Positions 1-10,850 of a stretch of 64,000 nucleotides of DNA are shown one piece after another. The notes under the pieces are model-generated. The model saw nothing but the letters and a program-made list of their open reading frames with translations, was not told where the DNA came from and did not search any database. Position 1 is the first letter of the stretch. The number at the start of each line of letters is the position of its first letter. Origin of the DNA: Boesenbergia rotunda. Its lineage: Eukaryota; Streptophyta; Magnoliopsida; Zingiberales; Zingiberaceae. The stretch lies in contig JAGFNQ010000865.1 in NCBI GenBank assembly GCA_024364735.1, positions 68,217 to 132,216 on the forward strand, read 5' to 3'. The position numbers and the translations under genes were made by a program.

Positions 1-306
1 TCTTTAGTCCTTCTCAAGTACTTAAGAATATTCTTGACCGCTATCCAGTGACGCTCACCTGGATCTGACTGGTATCTGCTCGTCATACTTAAAGCATACG
101 AGACATCAGGACGAGTACATAGCATGGCGTACATGATAGATCCTATGGCCGAGGCATAAGGGATCTGATCCATGCGGTCTCTTCCTCTCTAGAAGAGGGA
201 CTTTGAGTCTTCGAAAGACTCATACCATGTGACATAGGCAGAAATCCTTTCTTGGAATTCTGCATGGCAAACCGAAGTAAGACCTTGTCAATGTATGTAC
301 TCTGAC
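1..306 (-). pseudogene. copia RT C-terminus / RNase H start, frameshifted
   Basis: Minus-strand translation in shifting frames gives copia RT-RH connection wording: a segment like ...YIDKVLLRF then, about 1-175, SAIGSIMYAMLCTRPDVSYA and HWIAVKNILKYLRRTK. These match the region just after the RT palm domain of copia polyproteins. It is separated from the upstream RT by an apparent one-base deletion near 336-342, with at least one more shift and a stop around 185-200. Only the beginning of RNase H lies in the window. Confidence 0.7.
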
Positions 307-765
307 TTAGGCCAAGCAATCTCTTAGATCTATCTTATAGATCTTGATGCCTAAAATACAGGCTGCTTCACCTAAGTCCTTCATTGAGAAACAATTCCCC
401 AGCCAAGTCTTCACAGACTGAAGCATAGGAATATCATTCCCAATGAGTAGTATGTCATCCACATACAATATGAGGAAAACTACTATGTTTCCTTCAACCC
501 TCTTGTAGACACAGGGTTCATCTTCATTCTTGATGAAACCAAACTGTTTGATTGCATCATCGAATCGAAGATTCCAGCTCCGAGAAGCTTGCTTTAGTCC
601 ATAAATGGACCTTTGCAGCTTGCATACTCTGCCAGTATGCTTTGGATCTACAAAACCCTCAGGTTGTGTCATGTACACATCCTCGAGTAGGTTCCCATTC
701 AGGAACGCGGTTTTGACATCCATCTGCCAGATCTCATAATCGTGGTATGCTGCAATAGCAAGCAT
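307..765 (-). pseudogene. copia reverse transcriptase, palm domain fragment
   Basis: This frame carries the core of a Ty1/copia reverse transcriptase. It has the WQMDVKTAFLNG motif near residue 14, the SIYGLKQASRSW motif and the catalytic YVDDILLIGND box near residue 101. The enzyme would copy element RNA into DNA in cytoplasmic particles. The fragment is bounded by frameshifts on both sides: near 770-785 it loses frame with the RT N-terminus, and near 336-342 an apparent single-base deletion leads to an early stop. It is not an independent gene; the first Met is internal to the polyprotein. Confidence 0.85.
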
Positions 766-1418
766 GATCCGAATGGATTGAACATCGCTACTGGAGAAAA
801 AGTTTCATCATAGTCAATACCATGAATTTGTTTGAAACCCTTTGCTACCAGTCTACCCTTATAGGTATGCGTAAGTCCTCCCATGTCAGTCTTTCTCTTA
901 AAGACCCACTTACACCCAATGGGTTTTACCCCTTCAGGTGGATCAACCAAGGTCCAAACTTGGTTGGTGTACATGGAATCCATCTCGGATCTCATGGCCT
1001 CAAGCCATTTCTCAGAGTCTGGGCTCATCACAGCTTCCTGATAGGTTGTAGGCTCATTCTCAATGAGCACAACGTCATTGTCATCAGACAAGAGAAATGA
1101 ATATCTCTCAGGCTGATGACGTACCCTACCAGACCTGCGAAGAGGTAGGTCTACTTGAACAGGATGTTGTTCCATAACTCCTTGTGTAACAATCTCATGA
1201 TCCACAACACTTTGTGGTTCCTGTTCAACCTCCATCAAGGCCTCAGTGCTTTGGTCCATATCTTGAAGTTCTTCAAGATCGAACGTACTCCCACTAGTTT
1301 TTCTAGAAACAAAGTCCCTTTCTAGAAAACCCCAGTCTTCGCCACAAACACTTTGTGCTGACTGGGAATGTAGAAGTAATATCCCTTCGTTTCCTTGGGA
1401 TATCCTACAAAATAGCAC
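699..1418 (-). pseudogene. copia integrase tail and RT N-terminus
   Basis: The frame starts in the acidic, variable linker after integrase, continues through the LPLRRSGRVRHQPERY motif typical of the integrase-RT junction, and enters RT at residues about 125-205 (EAMRSEMDSMYTNQVWTLV, GCKWVFKRK, KGRLVAKGFKQ, DYDETFSPVAM). After FSPVAM it leaves the RT frame, and the true continuation is the overlapping frame at 307-765. The N-terminal residues before ...VCGEDWGFLERDF are out-of-frame reading of the neighbouring integrase end, showing another shift near 1340-1360. Confidence 0.8.
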
Positions 1419-3070
1419 TTATCAGATTTGGGTCCCAGTTTGTCTGAGACTTGACGTCGAACGTAAGCCTCACAACCCCAAATCCTCATAAAAGACATCT
1501 GGGGACTCTTCCCAGTCCATATCTGATATGGTGTCTTTACTACAGCCTTTGATGGAACACGGTTAAGAGTGAAGGCTGCCGTGTCCAGAGCATATCCCCA
1601 AAAGGATATAGGAAGATCTGTGTGACTCATCATGGATCGCACCATATCTAATAGGGTACGATTCCTCCTTTCGGACACACCATTCCATTGTGGTGTTCCA
1701 GGAGGAGTGAGTTGGGACAGAATCCCACACTCAGCTAGATAGTCACGGAACTCATGGCTGAGGTATTCTCCACCTCGATCTGATCGAAGTATTTTAATAC
1801 TCCTGCCAAGCTGGTTTTGTACTTCATTCTTGAATTCTTTGAACTTTTCAAAGGATTCTGACTTATGTGTCATCAAGTACACATAACCATATCTACTGAA
1901 ATCATCAGTAAATGTAATGAAGTACCTATAACCACCTCTGGCAGCAACATTGAAAGGGCCACATACATCGCTATGTATAAGACCTAACAAATCGGTTGCT
2001 CTTTCGCTGTGTCCACTGAATGGAGTCTTGGTCATCTTGCCAAGAAGGCAAGACTCGCATGTCTCAAATGATTCAAAATCAAATGAGTCCAGCAAACCAT
2101 CTCTATGGAGCTGGGATAGGCGACTCTCATTTATATGGCCTAAGCGACAGTGCCAGATATAGGTTTGGTTCAAGTCATTAGACTTGAGCCTTTTGGTATT
2201 TATGTTATAGATAGGGTTTTCTAAGTCTAGAAGATAGAGTCCGTTCATCAGAGGTGCACTACAATAGAACATTTCATTTAAATAAACTGAACAACATTTG
2301 TTCTTTATTATAAACGAAAATCCTTTCTTGTCTAAACAAGAAACAGAAACTATGTTCTTAGTCAGAGCAGGCACATAATAACAATCATCTAACTCTAGTA
2401 CAAGCCCAGAGGGCAGAGATAGCATATAAACTCCTGTAGCAACAGCAGCAACTCTTGCTCCATTGCCAACTCGTAAGTCCACCTCGCCCTTTGTCAATGC
2501 CCTGCTATTTCTCAGCGCCTGCACATTAGTACAAATGTGAGAAGCACATCCGGTATCTAATACCCATGATGTAGAAATAGACAAATTGACTTCTATAACA
2601 TGAATACCTGAAGTAGAAGTCTGACTTCTCTTCTTCTGGAGATCTTCCATATATTTCTTGCAGTTCCGCTTCCAGTGTCCGGTCTCACCACAGTGGAAGC
2701 AGGTAGCATCCTTGGCAACCCCTCCTTTGGGTTTCAGTGCTTTGCCCTTGCCCTTGCCCTTGGCTTGAGACTTTCCCTTGCCTTTGGGCTTGCCCTTACC
2801 TTTGTCCTTCTGCACCATCAAAATGGGCTTGGCCTTCTTAAGATTGAGCTCAGCAGTTCTTAACATGCTGAGCATCTCAGGCAGGGGCTTGTCAATTTCA
2901 TTCATGTTCCAGTTCATGACAAATTGACTATAACTTTCGGGTAGGGACTGCAAGATCAAGTCTGTGGCCAGCTCTTGGCCCAGTGGGAATCCCAATCTCT
3001 GTAATTCTCTATGTACCCAATCATCTTGAGTACATAGGGACCTACGGGAGTCCCTTCTTGCATCTTGCAC
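1322..3070 (-). pseudogene. copia gag C-terminus, protease and integrase
   Basis: Domains in order: gag C-terminal part with a lysine/glycine-rich stretch, a CX2CX4HX4C zinc knuckle (CFHCGETGHWKRNC), an aspartic protease active site (WVLDTGCASHICTN), the GAG-pre-integrase HHCC zinc finger (WHCRLGH ... CESCLLGK), and the integrase core with D (LIHSDVCGPF), D (LRSDRGGEY) and E (NGVSERRNRTL). The last visible wording is FVGYPKETKGYYFYIPSQHKVFV. It is the longest intact stretch of the element. The first residues are an out-of-frame entry; a one-base loss near 3005-3010 separates it from the gag N-terminus. Confidence 0.88.
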
Positions 3071-3438
3071 TGAAACAGTGCCTTAGAGATCTCAAATCTC
3101 TCGTGCCTTGCTTGTCCTTGATACAGTTGACGCAGATGCTCAACCATATCGAAAGCATCCATTAACTCATGTTGCTTCTGAAGCTCAGAGTTCATGGTTG
3201 CGAGCATAAGGCATGACACATCTAATGCGTCATCTTGATGCTTCTTGTGAGCATCACGGTCAGCTCGCGTGGCACTGGCAGGAGGTGCCTCGGGAATAGG
3301 CTGCTCCAGAACGTACAGTTTACGTTCTTGCTTGAGAACTATTCTCAAGTTCCTGTACCAGTCCAGGAAGTTTGCTCCGTTGAGCTTGTCCTTCTCAAGG
3401 ACAGATCGCAGGGAGAGAGTATTTGCGTTTGTCGACAT
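2956..3438 (-). pseudogene. copia gag N-terminal part
   Basis: The ATG at 3436-3438 begins MSTNANTLSLRSVLEKDKL, followed by LNGANFLDWYRNLRIVLKQE, the usual N-terminus of Angela/Tork-type gag. Gag would form the virus-like particle around element RNA. The frame stays correct to ...VLKMIGYIEN and then shifts near 3005-3010; the correct continuation (LQRLGFPLGQELATDLILQS) is in the neighbouring frame. The start is supported by its position downstream of the primer site and leader. Dead by frameshift. Confidence 0.85.
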
Positions 3439-4913
3439 GGCAATCTACAACAATAAAATGCAGAAAATTAAATAACATATTCCTTTTTCATTTAATTAGG
3501 CCTTTAATTAAATGATTCTCCCACTGAATTATAGAAATTTATAGAATCAAGTCATAGATGTGGTCAAACCACGCTACAAGATTCTATCTAATTTAACTAT
3601 AATATAGTGGGACAAGATCCACATCATACTAAGCCTTGAGTTAGCTTTGGCTAAATCGCCCAAGACTTAGTACGATCGGTAGGTAACAATTTACCGATTA
3701 CATCTCTATGCAACTCTTGTTTATAGGATTAAAATTTACATTTACATAAAAACTTGAGTTAGCTTTGGCTAAATCGCCCAAGTTTTAATATAAATGCGAT
3801 TTTTATCCTACCTTTCCAACGATTGGAATATGCCTATAGTTAGACTCGATCCGACCGAGTTAACTAGTTTCACTCAATCTGATTGAGTTTGTTCTCACCC
3901 AAGCCGTGATAGGCGGGACCAAGATTGTCCCTCCGTACCCTACCAAGATTAAATGTGTTGCTCTGCTTTGGCAGATTCAACAACAACAAATGATCGAGGT
4001 AGTGATAGGTATCAAAACTTGGTAGGCATTTCGAGAATGAGTTGATTTGAATTAGATCGAATCTAATCGCAAGAGAGAGGGTGTATCATATACACAAGGC
4101 TCTAATTATTTTACTCTAGCATGCATCACATACAAGCAAATAATAAAATAATTTAATTTGTGATTGGATCATGGCCCTACTACGATCTTCTCAAGCCAAT
4201 GAGAAGATCGGACGGTCAACCTAGGGTTTCGCTTCTCCAAGCTTCTCCTTTGACCGCCACGTGTCGTCGGCTCCCTCCATAACTCCGTCTTCGGAAGGAC
4301 CGCCCAGCGTCTTCATTTTGTACATTACAAAATAAGAAAGTACAGAAATAAAATAAAAGAAGCCGACTCGCAGGTCGCATACACTATACAACACGCACAA
4401 CCACAAAAACGGTACGCAGACCGTAATATGAATTACAACACATTCCAATCACATTGGGTTTTTATTGGGCCATGATCATCACAAATCCATACATAATTCC
4501 AAATTATGTATTTTAAATAAATTTCTATAATTTTTTCGACAATTTTACGATATTATGAGTTACACTTCCGTAACGGTCCCGCTACACGATTTTCGGGCAC
4601 GATTGCGGGACAATGCCCCTCGCGGGGTTAGGGGCGGCGCCCCTACTCGCGAAATGAATTTCGCGAGTGTCCCAAAATCACCTTACAACAACTTAAGCCG
4701 CTGTCCCGAAAGATTATAGCGAGATCTTTCCGTTTCGGAAAGTTTTTCTCGATCGGTGAAGCCTACAAGTGTCCGAACACTTGTTGCTTCGACTTCATGA
4801 GAAAAATACCCATAAATTCTATAAATTTCGAAAAATCACAGAATATTATTTGTCTTTAAATTTTGTATCTAATACAAAAAAAACAAATTTAAACTCGTAC
4901 AAGGTTCACACGT
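3439..4913 (-). other. non-coding leader of the Angela-like element
   Basis: There is no credible coding frame between the gag start and the primer site. It is AT-rich, with two near-identical copies of a roughly 30-bp motif (TTGAGTTAGCTTTGGC...) at about 3633-3663 and 3745-3776, and a GC-rich patch at 4615-4660 (CCCCTCGCGGGGTTAGGGGC). Long leaders of this kind usually hold dimerisation and packaging signals; that role is inference. Confidence 0.6.
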
Positions 4914-4926
4914 GGCTCTGATACCA
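4914..4926 (-). other. primer binding site (initiator Met-tRNA)
   Basis: On the minus strand this reads TGGTATCAGAGCC, complementary to the 3' end of plant initiator tRNA-Met. It lies one base from the LTR edge, fixing the element orientation as minus and the LTR at 4928 as the 5' LTR. Confidence 0.9.
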
Positions 4927-4927
4927 C

Positions 4928-6667
4928 TGTTGGAAATTCTGGGCCGCAAAAACCGCTTTTTGCGTTGCGGAAACCCCAGAAGTTCGGCCACGGATCCGTG
5001 CGAACATAAAAATAAATTACGAGTACGAGTTTAATCTACATTAGATCTACATGATAAGAATCATTACCCTTGACGCGTAGCCCTTCGCTTTCCCGCTTGT
5101 CCAAAAGGCCGCCGGATCTCGTAGAGTATCAAAGCAGACACTCCTCTATACGTATCCACGCGAACAAATGAAGATGAATCAAAACCTTAGGTGTGCTAGC
5201 ACCCTATAGGTTTCGGCCAAGAGGAGAGGTCGAAGAAGCACTCCAACCAAAAATCAAGAGAGAAGAAGAAAAGCCTCACTCACCTTCGAAATGAAACAAA
5301 ACATCGGTTTTGTTCCTTCATGGTGGCCGGCCACTTAATGGCCATTAATGGCCATTAGGTGGCCGGCCATAATGGCTATTAAGTGCCATTAGGTGGCCTT
5401 CCATATCCCTTTTCAATTTGTATTCGAAATTCAAATGGGGGGGAAACCAAGTCATCACTTGGTCAAACAAAGGTGAGGTGGGTTTTGGTCAAGTCAAACT
5501 TGCCTTTTATGGACTTTCCATAAATAGTCAAGTCAAACTTGACTCCATTTCTTCTCCCATGTCAAGTCTAACTTGAAGTGGAACCAAGTCAAGTCAAACT
5601 TGATTTGGATTTAGGTCAAGTCAAACTTGCCTTTTATGGACTTTCCATATTTAGCCAAGTCAAACTTGACTTCAATTTTTCTCCATCTATTTGTTCTTTG
5701 CGTGTGACCCTATAGGTTCTTGTAACGTTGGCAATGCTTCTAACCTCTTAGAAACATAAGCAATGAGCGGTATCTAGCAACACATCATTGCTACCCAAGT
5801 TACAAGAATGTTGAGATCCAACATCACCTTGTGACTAATAATTGTGACTCTCACAATATATGATAATGTCCCTCTATCCATGATATCTAGATTGACTCAA
5901 TTGAGGCATAGACCGTGTCATCCTCGAGTCAATCTATATCTTGAACTCCAAGTAGACTCACACTAATCAAATGAGTTCAATATCTCATATTGACTCACTT
6001 GGGCATGGCCATGCACTTTGTGGTCTCACTCTATCAAGAATACGATATCGCTCCCGTCATATAGGAGGGATAGATCCCATCTACATCACTCACATCCCTC
6101 TCCATAATTTGTTACATACCCAGTAATCGCCTTTATAGTCCACCCATTTACGGGTGACGTTTGACGAAGCCAAAGTACGTAACTCCTTATGTAGGAATCC
6201 ATGGTGACTTCAGGTCCAAGGACTAATAGTCATACTAATAGCCACATGAGAAAGTATATGACACTCATATAACGATCCATGATACTTTCTCATGGTGGGT
6301 CATTCAGTATACATTCTCCAATGCATACCCATGTGTCAACTTGATATCTCTATATCTATGACTTGTGAGATCAAGTCATCATGTTGACCTACATGCTAGC
6401 CTCTACGTATTAACATTGTCCTTGAATGTTAATACTTGACTAGGAATTATTTAGAGTAGTGTTCTCTATATCATCTCACTATCGATTCAACCAATCGATT
6501 GATATAGATAAGAACCTTCTACTCAAGGACATTATTATACTTAGCTAATTGGCACAAATACACGTAAGTATAATAACCATAAAACATGCCTTTATTTATA
6601 CATAGGAATATGATACAAATTAGTCCATACAATCATTACATGATCGGCTCTAGGGCTCTCACCAACA
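4928..6667 (-). repeat. 5' LTR of the Angela-like element (1740 bp)
   Basis: It begins TGTTGGAAATTC and ends CTCACCAACA, so both ends carry the TG...CA signature with longer inverted TGTTGG/CCAACA tips. The primer site abuts the low-coordinate end, so on the minus strand this is the 5' LTR. The interior includes an array of short CAAGT...ACTTG palindromes (5490-5668). The matching 3' LTR is outside the window. Confidence 0.85.
5490..5668. repeat. array of CAAGT-CAA-ACTTG palindromes
   Basis: Six 13-bp units of the form CAAGTC(A/T)AACTTG occur at 5490, 5529, 5563, 5590, 5617 and 5656. Each is a perfect 5-bp inverted repeat with a 3-nt spacer. Similar blocks (CCTTTTATGGACTTTCCATA) flank several units, so the array probably grew by local duplication. 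Confidence 0.8.
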
Positions 6668-7395
6668 TCTTTATCCCCGAGTAGACTTACTCAAACAAAT
6701 GAGCTCAATATCTCATATAGACTCATTTGAGCATGGCCATGCGTTTTAGTAGTCCTACTCGATCAAGGGGCCCACAGATATCACTCCCGTCATATGGGAG
6801 GGATAGATCCCATCTACATCACTCACATCCCTCCGTATAATTCATTACATATCCAGTGATCGCAATTATAGTCCACCCTGTTACGGGTGGCGTTTGACGA
6901 TGCCAAAGTACATAACTCCTTATGTAGGGAACCGTAGTGACTTCAGGTTTAAGGACTATTTATACTAATAGTCACATGAGAAATTTTATGACACTCATAT
7001 GACAATCTATGAAACTTTCTCATGGCGGGACAATTCAGTACACATTCTCTAATGTATACCCATCTGTCAACTTGATATCACATATCCATGACTTGTGAGC
7101 TCAAGTCATCAATTGACCTACTTGCTAGTCTCCATGCATTAATATTGTCCCTGAATATTAATGCTTGAATAGAAATAATTTAGTGTAGTGTTCTCTACAT
7201 TATCTTACTATCGATTCAACCAATCGATATAATGTAGATAAGAACCTACTACAAAAGGACATTATTATACTTAGTTATTTGGCACACATAGTAAAGTAAT
7301 TATAATCACCAAACATGCCTTTATTAATGATAGAATATGATACAAAAAGTCCCTAGTCAATCATCACATAATTGGCTCTAGGGCTCCTACTAACA
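6668..7395 (-). repeat. partial older LTR, same family as 4928-6667
   Basis: The sequence re-reads the last ~730 bp of the adjacent LTR (from about 5940) with many substitutions, ending CTCCTACTAACA. It starts abruptly at the end of the intact LTR. The simplest reading is that the younger element inserted into an older LTR of its own family, the rest of which would lie left of the window. Confidence 0.75.
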
Positions 7396-7846
7396 GTATT
7401 CGCTTAGGAAACCCGCCAAGCCATACCCACAGTCACCTCGTCCGCTCCTCCCTACACCATTCGCAAGCCACCATTGAAGGGATCTCCGAGCCGAGATGTC
7501 TAGATAATTATTTACATCCATCGATCCTATACTCCATGAAGGAGTGTACATAATATCTAGATCGAAAGAAAATAAAAGGCTCGGCTAAACACGTGTCGTA
7601 TTTAATTACAAAAATTAAATACCTATCTAGCCTCGTCAACCCTGAGATTTAATTAATTACAAAAATGCACAATCAATCACATAACCATTATTTAAGCCAT
7701 GATAAGTTGGAATCTAGTGCCTGCAACAAAGTGTTAGCCTACGCACATCCACATATCATCCAACAAAAATAAAATATATGATAATGTGTAAAAGATTAAC
7801 CGAATCCTAAACACACAAAATCGGAAACCTCAGCTCTAATACCAAT
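7396..7846 (-). other. leader remnant of second copia family
   Basis: No convincing coding frame. A degenerate Met-tRNA primer site (7833-7844) lies at the LTR edge, so this should be leader sequence of a minus-strand element whose LTR is 7847-9641. The left border (7395-7428) is an inverted copy of the start of that LTR (7851-7884), which an ordinary element leader would not contain. Confidence 0.55.
7833..7844 (-). other. degenerate primer binding site
   Basis: The minus strand reads TGGTATTAGAGC, one base different from the initiator tRNA-Met complement TGGTATCAGAGC. It directly adjoins the LTR beginning near 7847. Confidence 0.75.
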
Positions 7847-9641
7847 TAATGGGTATGGCTTGATGGGTTTCCTAAGCGAATACTTGGTCATCCTTGAGAG
7901 ACCTCTCCATGTCCATGAATTAAAAATTAATTTGAATGGAGTTCCATCTCCCAAACGACCGTCTCGTCATCGTATCGATTGATTCGAATTACAACTTAGC
8001 AAATCTCAAAGATTGAGTCTAGTAATTCTCCTAACGATCGACCATGGAAAAGACGGTGAGTGGATCGCTGGTTTTGTGTTTATTATTGGAGTCCAATAAT
8101 TAATTATCAAGCATTAATTAACCAATAATTAAATAAGATAATTATTTAACATGCCACATGAAATGATAAGACAAAAGAGAGAGCCAAGAGAGAAATATAC
8201 CTCTCTTTACCTCTTAGTCTTCTACCTTATGTCCCTTTCCTCTTGGATGTCGTGTGGGTGACGAGCTACCATGAACCGGAATCACCAACAGGCTCCAATT
8301 AATCGCTTATTCACTTGCCGATCAAAACCCTAGACCTAGGGTTTGCTACCGCCGGCCACTTCCCCTCCAAGCCTTGTGCCACCGGCCATAAGGAAGCACT
8401 CGAGAGGAAGATGAAGAAGAAGAAGAAGGAGTGAAAAGGTCTCCTTCACAACCCAAAATCGGCCGAGGACTCCTCTTTCCCCTAGCTTGCGGCGGCGCCA
8501 CCGCCGCCTCTCCAACGCCGGACACCTCCTCTTCCTCGCCGGACCTCAGAAAAGGGAGAGAAGAACTCCTCCTTTATCTATTATTGGTCAGCCACCGAGT
8601 GGATGAGAGGAAGAGAAGAAAAAGAGGAAGAAGGGGAAGCTTCTCCTCTTTGTCGTGACCTAGGAGAGAGAAGGAAGAGAGGGAGAGGAGAAAAGCCTTG
8701 GGTTGTGGTGATCAATTGGATTAGCCTTGGTTTCTTGATTCCACGGTGTATATATAGGGCTAAGGTAGTGACCATGAGAAGGAGTTGGGTTTTGGCCCAC
8801 TAATGGATCCAAATCCGATCCATTAATGAAGATTTATTTGACTAAAGGATCTCCATTGATTTTCCTCACCATCCCCATATTTTCATATGAGCTTCACCTA
8901 TTATGAGTACATCCATCTCTCCGTGTTTAAGATATTGAATGCCCGTTGATTAATTTAAATTAATGACAATTTTAATTAATCAACTTTTAACTCCTTGACT
9001 AGTACCACTCAACCTTATCATCATGTTGGTTGAAATCCACCTACAGGATCTAACATGATGAACCTTATGAGCTCATCAAGGGGTCATCATTATCCCGATT
9101 CACCAGGACACGGATTCCATCAATAATCAATGTCACACCATGTAAATAATATTATTTCCCAACTTACCGGGCCTATCGATTTAGCAGAATAAATCTCGCC
9201 CATTGGTAAATCAAAGAAATAACTATTATATATACATGCTCGTTATTATATCGGGGTTTAGTGATTTTACTCCATAATAATCTGAGGTTCGATCCAATTA
9301 TAATGTCAGGACAAATTGGATCACCTCTAATTTGGTCCTGCTCAATGCACACAAAGTGCACTAGTGTAATTCTATGGTGAAGATAAACCACACCTAATTA
9401 CACTACAACCATCCCGATGGTTTGTCCAACTCCATCTCGGTTGTGAGCCTCTACTTTTACTATGCAAGGGACTGATAACATGATCTTCTGTGTGTCACTA
9501 CACACCGTATTATCTACAATGCAGAGTATGAGACTCTTATGCATATACTAATTTAAACATGCAATTATGTTGTTATGATTTTCTTTTAAAAAGTGGATGT
9601 TCATATATAAAAAGACAAGTCATTTAGTATACATCCTAACA
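7847..9641 (-). repeat. LTR of second copia family, copy 1
   Basis: About 1.8 kb, aligned end to end with 10851-12686. Shared landmarks are GGGTATGGCTTG at the start, TGGTCATCCTTGAGAGA, a GAGAGG/GGAGAGG-rich block, and ATACATCCTAACA at the end. The opening TG is eroded (TAATGGG). The primer site on its low side makes it the 5' LTR of a minus-strand copy. Frames through its purine-rich block (8431-8800) look like low-complexity by-products, not genes. Confidence 0.8.
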
Positions 9642-10625
9642 CGTGGTCGGATGCGTAGTCTGCCAGAGACATTAGCATGTGACTCATCGACCGACCGAGC
9701 CACTGCGAGTCTCCACAATGTCTTGCCCATTTGATCAGTGGGGAATGGACATTGTAGGTCCGTTTCTGATCGAACCTCGGCAAAAGAAGATCCAGCTAGT
9801 TCTCATGGACTATTTTTTCAAATGGGTGGAAGTTGAGCCACTGGCACACATTGCAGAGGTCGTTGTGATGAAGATCCTATGGAAGGATATTGTTTGCAGA
9901 TATGACATCTGTCACAAGCTGGTGTCAGTTAATGGAAGGCAGTTTGTCAAGTGCAAACTCAATGAATGATGCGAGGGGCTAGGTATATTAGTCAAGCCTT
10001 CATGTTGGTCACATACCCTCAGGGCAATGGCCAATCCGAGGTCGTTAACTGGGAAATCCTCAGAGGACTCAAGATAAAGCTAGATCACATTGGAGGTAGG
10101 TGGATCGAAGAGCTCCCCAGTATTTTGTGGTCCTACCATACCACTCCACAAGAAGGAACAAGTCAGAGTCCTTTTCAGCTAGTGTTTGGAGCTGAGGTCG
10201 TGATTCTGGTGGAAGTAGGCGAGGACTCCATCCAGCGACAACACTATAATAAAGAGGACAATGATCAAGAGCGGTTGATCGACCTGGACCTAGTGGGAGA
10301 GTTGCAAGACAAAGTGGTTGATCAACCTGGACCTAGTGGGAGAGGTGCAAGACAAAGTGGCTACTTGGTTGCTAGTATACAGACACCGTATGCAACAAGC
10401 GTACAATTGCCACGTGATTGCCTGTAGCTTCGAAGTCGGACACAAGGTTTGGAAGAGGATCAAGCCCATCGGGGATCCTGGGAAGATGGAGCCTCAGTTG
10501 GGCAAATCCTACATCATCACCCGAAAGCTTACAGGAGCCAACTACTATCTGGAGGATGACAAAGGAAAGGGGCTGGAGAGACCATGGCATGCTAATCATC
10601 TCCGACCTTATTGTACTCGGTGAGA
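9642..10625 (+). pseudogene. Ty3/gypsy integrase and C-terminal domain remnant
   Basis: Plus-strand translation gives the end of an HHCC zinc finger (C..CQRH), then PFDQWGMDIVGPF, DYFFKWVEVEPLAHI, a degraded second catalytic region (SVNGRQF), YPQGNGQSEVVN with the catalytic E, LPSILWSYHTTP, and a C-terminal module ending YYLEDDKGKGLERPWHANHL. This is the integrase of a Tat-like Ty3/gypsy element. It is disabled: an in-frame TGA at 9967-9969, a shift soon after, and a 43-bp tandem duplication (10275-10317 and 10318-10360) that shifts frame again. The upstream end is cut exactly at the LTR border at 9641. Confidence 0.85.
10275..10360. repeat. 43-bp tandem duplication in the gypsy integrase
   Basis: Two adjacent 43-bp units, 10275-10317 and 10318-10360, differ at only two positions. 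As 43 is not a multiple of three, the duplication itself breaks the reading frame. Confidence 0.9.
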
Positions 10626-10850
10626 TTTTGAGTTGTCCACATAAAACATGTATTCTTGTTGGTACTGCCTTGTAGTTTCAGTAAACAAAGAAGCTAATGA
10701 AATGTTACTTAAAGGACCCCAACTACTTGCCTGCTAAAACCCTACTACCTCACGGTGTTGTGGATGTCGCGAGGTGAGTAGGGCTAGTCGTGGTGTTGAG
10801 GATGCCGGACCAGGAGCTGTTTAAACTCTACTACCTCACGGTACTGCGGA
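10626..10850. other. non-coding tail after gypsy integrase
   Basis: No coding signal. It contains two copies of a CTACTACCTCACGGT phrase (about 10741 and 10828), probably the untranslated region or LTR start of the gypsy element to which 9642-10625 belonged. Confidence 0.5.

Larger units (their letters stand above)
1..6667 (-). mobile_element. Ty1/copia retrotransposon, Angela/Tork-like, 3' part beyond window
   Basis: This is a minus-strand copia element. Reading from high to low coordinates there is an LTR (4928-6667), a Met-tRNA primer site, a long leader, gag, protease, integrase, and reverse transcriptase into RNase H, which the left edge cuts off. The order PR-IN-RT-RH is diagnostic of Ty1/copia. 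The long LTR and the integrase wording (SDRGGEY, TPPGTPQWNGVSERRNRTL) suggest the Angela/Tork group; that lineage call is inference. At least four frameshifts break the polyprotein, so the copy is dead. The 3' LTR and left target-site duplication are outside the window. Confidence 0.85.

Noticed and set aside
1950..2863. Plus-strand frames opposite the Angela-like integrase and gag
   Set aside because: They are antisense shadows of clear minus-strand gag-pol domains.
8431..8803. Arg/Glu/Ser-rich frames in the second copia LTR (also 11210-11768)
   Set aside because: Purine-rich low-complexity DNA open on both strands; not conserved in frame between the two LTR copies.
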